NCBI GenBank assembly: GCA_019057975.1
Contig: JAHLWJ010000094.1
Location: 1 to 14,742 of the forward strand
DNA length: 14,742 nucleotides
Source of the DNA: Promethearchaeota archaeon
GTDB taxonomy: Archaea; Asgardarchaeota; Lokiarchaeia; Sigynarchaeales; SOKP01
Direction: 5' to 3'
Shown here: in pieces, positions 12,353 to 14,742 of the stretch
Numbering within the stretch: the first letter of the stretch is position 1
How the letters are laid out: each line of letters begins with the position of its first letter
Position numbers and translations under genes: made by a program
Notes under the pieces: generated by a model
Told to the model about the DNA's origin: nothing
Database searches by the model: none
Seen by the model: only the letters and a program-made list of their open reading frames with translations

Positions 12353-14248
12353 TTAGATTTTCTGAATCCAATCATTCCACCATATATAAAAGATAAATAA
12401 TCGAATTTTGTAATTTATTAAAAACTCGTTTTTAATATTTTTATTTAAGATATTCTTTCTATAAAAAACCGTAAACTCTGGTACAATATCATCAAGTTTA
12501 ATTAAGAATTCATTTAATTGGATATCATAATCAGTTTTGAGGAGCCATCTAATCAATGGAGGGGTAAATCCATATTTTCCTTTTCGTTTTACTGTCTTTT
12601 TCGGAACAAGTTCTTTTATCATTTTCCGCATTAATATTTTCGTGTTGATAACATTTTGTTTTAATTTAGTTGGAATTATTTGTGAAAATTCGAAAAATCT
12701 ATGATCAAGATATGGAGAACGTATTTCAAGACCATAGTACATAGATGCTCGATCAATTTTTACCAAATATTGATCTGGTAAAGTATTAAACAAAATGTCG
12801 TAAATTCGTAAAGCTTCACCCAACCTAAAACTACCTTTTCTAAGGGAATATTTTAGTTTATTTCGAGTCCATTCTTTAAATACCTTTGGGGCAAATCTAT
12901 TTTCATAAAAATTTATGAAAAAATTTTCCTTTTTATGTAAAGATACACTTAATAATTTTCTAAATCTGTCTAAATCTTCATATCTAAAAATTCTATTGAG
13001 TATACGAGTAAAAAACACTCCAAGTTTGATTAGGTTCTTCGGAAATTTGTATAAAATGTCTAACATACTCCCTGCTTGATATATAGGATACCCTCCAAAT
13101 ATTTCATCACCCCCATCCCCACTTAAAGCAACTTTAACATATTTTTTTGTAAATTTAGATAAAAAAATTGTGGGAAAACTTGCATAGTCTGCAAATGGCT
13201 CATCATATATTTTTGAGTATATGTTGAGTAATTCTATAAAATTTTCTCTTTTAAAATAAGAATGGTGATGCTTGGTTTTAAAGAAATCAACCGCAAGATT
13301 GATATAATTTGTCTCGTCTGTTTTTCCTTTAAACCCTATAGAAAATGTGTCTATATTACTTAAAGATTTAATTTCCTTTAACCCACCTAGGACAGAACAC
13401 GAATCCAAGCCGCCACTAAGAAAAATACCAAGTGGAACATCAGATCTTAATCTTAATTTTAAAGAATCTTTAAATATATTTTTACCCCTATCAATTAAAT
13501 ATGATTTATTATCATATGGATTAAAATTAGGAAGATCCCAATATCTCCAAATCCTCTTAATATCTTGATTCTTTAAATCAAATATTAGATTGTGGCTCGC
13601 ACTCAATTTTTTAATATCTTCATAAATAGTATATGGCGCAGGAATGAACCCCATAGCAAAATAAAGCTCCAGAGCTGTTTTACTGATTTTTTTAGATATA
13701 TTAAAAATTTTTTGATGTAATAAAATTGATTTTAAATCTGAGCTGAAAATGAAATCTTTATTTTTAAAGTAATAAAAAAAAGGTTTTTGACCTAATCTAT
13801 CTCTTGAACAAAATAAAATTTTATTTCGCTTATCATGAATGCAAAAAGCCCACATTCCAATAAATTTGTTTACACATTGAAAACCCCATTTGAGATAAGA
13901 CTTTAAAACTACTTCAGTGTCAGATCTTGTCTCAAAGAGAAAATCATGCAATTTTTCTCTTAACTCAAGAAAATTGTAAACTTCTCCATTAAAGATGATT
14001 ATTATATCAGATTCATTTAGGTTTTCGTAATCATAAATAAGCCTCATTTTATTATTTTTATGTATTTTTAATCCCATTGGTTGGTTTCCTTTTTTGCTTA
14101 AATCAAGTATTGAAAGTCTGACATGTCCTAAAGAAATATTATTATCTACATAAATTCCTTTACTATCAGGTCCACGATAAGCTATCTCTTTGTTCATAAG
14201 ATTTATTAATTTAATATCTCGCCAATTAAATCCTGATATTCCACACAT
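12353..14248 (-). CDS. asnB: Asparagine synthase (glutamine-hydrolysing) type amidotransferase
   Basis: 631 residues with both domains intact. The Ntn glutaminase domain starts MCGISGF (catalytic Cys2 after Met removal) with YRGPDS (24-29), FNGEVYN (86-92), RSDTEVVL (108-115) and SRDRLGQKPFFYY (148-160). The synthetase domain has the ATP-pyrophosphatase P-loop LSGGLDS (277-283), LSGDGGDEIFGGY (375-387), the LPDQYLVKIDRASMYYGLEIRSPYLD-type block (490-515) and GKYGFTPP (557-564). Glutamine ammonia is passed to an adenylated carboxylate. Classic AsnB makes Asn from Asp, but AsnB homologues in polysaccharide clusters (WbpS of Pseudomonas, WbmE of Bordetella) are thought to amidate uronic acids, a likely role here. 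A stretch of about 20 residues (59-80) between QPM and the FNGE block is longer than in standard AsnB. It converges with a GT4, gap 7 bases. Confidence 0.9.
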   Translation of the reverse strand: MCGISGFNWRDIKLINLMNKEIAYRGPDSKGIYVDNNISLGHVRLSILDLSKKGNQPMGLKIHKNNKMRLIYDYENLNESDIIIIFNGEVYNFLELREKLHDFLFETRSDTEVVLKSYLKWGFQCVNKFIGMWAFCIHDKRNKILFCSRDRLGQKPFFYYFKNKDFIFSSDLKSILLHQKIFNISKKISKTALELYFAMGFIPAPYTIYEDIKKLSASHNLIFDLKNQDIKRIWRYWDLPNFNPYDNKSYLIDRGKNIFKDSLKLRLRSDVPLGIFLSGGLDSCSVLGGLKEIKSLSNIDTFSIGFKGKTDETNYINLAVDFFKTKHHHSYFKRENFIELLNIYSKIYDEPFADYASFPTIFLSKFTKKYVKVALSGDGGDEIFGGYPIYQAGSMLDILYKFPKNLIKLGVFFTRILNRIFRYEDLDRFRKLLSVSLHKKENFFINFYENRFAPKVFKEWTRNKLKYSLRKGSFRLGEALRIYDILFNTLPDQYLVKIDRASMYYGLEIRSPYLDHRFFEFSQIIPTKLKQNVINTKILMRKMIKELVPKKTVKRKGKYGFTPPLIRWLLKTDYDIQLNEFLIKLDDIVPEFTVFYRKNILNKNIKNEFLINYKIRLFIFYIWWNDWIQKI

Positions 14249-14313
14249 TTTAGCTGTTTTTTTTCTAAATGTAAAAAAGGGTAATTTTAATCGAATTTAC
14301 TTCATTTTTCAAA

Positions 14314-14322
14314 ATTATATAT
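14314..14322 (-). promoter_or_regulatory. TATA-like box for the AsnB-like gene
   Basis: Read on the minus strand this is ATATATAAT, about 70 bases before the ATG at 14248. Transcription would start near 14290, leaving a leader of about 40 bases, longer than for most genes here. A 5'-AAAAAAAACAGCT tract rather than a Shine-Dalgarno site precedes the ATG. Confidence 0.4.
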
Positions 14323-14480
14323 GTGAAAGTATCATAGAATATAAATACAAACAAATTTAAACACCATTTTCATTTAACAGATGTTTTTGATATATCACAC
14401 ACCATTTTCTTAAGAAAAATGAATTACTGTATATAATACAGTGAAATTAATGTTTTTATTAAACCAGTGCCGAAAAGGAT

Positions 14481-14502
14481 GTGAGTTTTTTGAAAAACTC
14501 AC
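14481..14502. terminator. 10-base-pair hairpin, possible transcript-end structure
   Basis: GTGAGTTTTT (14481-14490) and AAAAACTCAC (14493-14502) are perfect inverted repeats around a 2-base centre. It lies downstream of the possible minus-strand partial gene at the window edge and upstream of the AsnB-like gene, so it could end the former transcript. No long T-run follows on the minus strand; a cruciform or protein-binding role is equally possible. Confidence 0.3.
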
Positions 14503-14656
14503 TAAAAAATAATTAATTTGTTATTTTCTCTCTTTTTTATGTTTTATTATGAATAGGAGCGTCTTTAAGCTAAATTCATTTTTGAAAGTAAAAAAGAATT
14601 GAAAGAATCAATTATTTAAAATTCAGGTTTTTTTCAATTTTACAATAAATTCCATA

Positions 14657-14740
14657 TTAATATAATTGCTTCTTTTCTTTAACCAAATCGAACATTATTT
14701 TTTTCAAATCTTTCAAAATGTTTGGCCACATATAGTGCTT
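14657..14740 (-). CDS. Possible C-terminal end of a glycosyltransferase (partial, runs off window)
   Basis: Minus-strand frame open from the window edge to TAA at 14657-14659, 27 residues: KHYMWPNILKDLKKIMFDL followed by VKEKKQLY. The W-x-x-I-x-x-x-L-x-x-I pattern near the end is typical of GT4 C-termini, as in HNWNKIIDLLESIY of the GT4 gene at 11176. A shorter frame (14679-14741, 20 residues ending NNVRFG) is also open to the edge, so the choice is uncertain. Same strand as the AsnB-like gene. Too short to be sure. Confidence 0.3.
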   Translation of the reverse strand, partial: KHYMWPNILKDLKKIMFDLVKEKKQLY

Positions 14741-14742
14741 CT

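Larger units (their letters stand above)
14249..14656. other. Spacer with promoter, direct repeat and several palindromes
   Basis: No gene seen in either strand. Besides the amidotransferase TATA box it holds a direct repeat ACACCATTTTC (14361-14371 and 14399-14409), the perfect palindrome TTTTCTTAAGAAAA (14405-14418), the symmetric TATA-containing site ACTGTAT-ATA-ATACAGT (14426-14442), and a hairpin at 14481-14502. The grouping within about 140 bases looks regulatory. Confidence 0.4.

Noticed and set aside
13347..13568. 73-codon plus-strand frame inside the AsnB-like gene
   Set aside because: Antisense to the SGGLDS region; no independent evidence.

Overview
The window is very AT-rich: sampled 60-base lines of the glycan genes hand-count at about 20-25% G+C. 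It looks like an accessory surface-glycan locus of an archaeon. The archaeal reading rests on TATA-like boxes 20-40 bases before several start codons, short or absent leaders, almost no Shine-Dalgarno sites and one forced TTG start. No ribosomal, tRNA or other phylogenetic marker is present, so the phylum cannot be fixed. An AT-rich, Ile/Lys/Asn-rich archaeon, for example of the Asgard type, is only a guess.

Layout. Positions 1-224 hold the 3' end of a non-hydrolysing UDP-GlcNAc 2-epimerase (+), with its stop 5 bases from the stop of a convergent Wzx/MOP-type flippase (-, 230-1885). An apparently intact DDE insertion sequence (2010-3483, imperfect 20-base terminal inverted repeats, 5-base target duplication TATTA) sits between the flippase and the next + genes, a SAM-dependent methyltransferase (3536-4174) and a small membrane protein made of two duplicated helical hairpins (4204-4743). 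An 866-base gap with no convincing full-length gene follows. It holds one tiny ORF with unusually good translation signals. Next come a large multi-spanning GT-C-like protein with a predicted LamG-like jelly-roll domain (5610-8126), a diverged GT-B glycosyltransferase (8399-9532), a convergent GT4 (9718-10863), a divergent GT4 (11176-12345) and a convergent AsnB-type glutamine-dependent amidotransferase (12353-14248). The last 494 bases hold the amidotransferase promoter, several palindromes and perhaps the 3' end of another minus-strand gene.

How the genes could work together (inference). The epimerase supplies UDP-ManNAc. The three GT-B enzymes build a lipid-linked oligosaccharide on the cytoplasmic side. 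The methyltransferase and the AsnB-like enzyme decorate it, the latter perhaps by amidating a uronic acid. The flippase turns it across the membrane. The GT-C protein acts on the outer face, and its jelly-roll domain may bind glycan. Orientation changes often and most genes seem to have their own TATA box, so this is a mosaic rather than one operon. The insertion sequence, which hand-counts above 40% G+C in sampled lines, is compositionally foreign to the rest.
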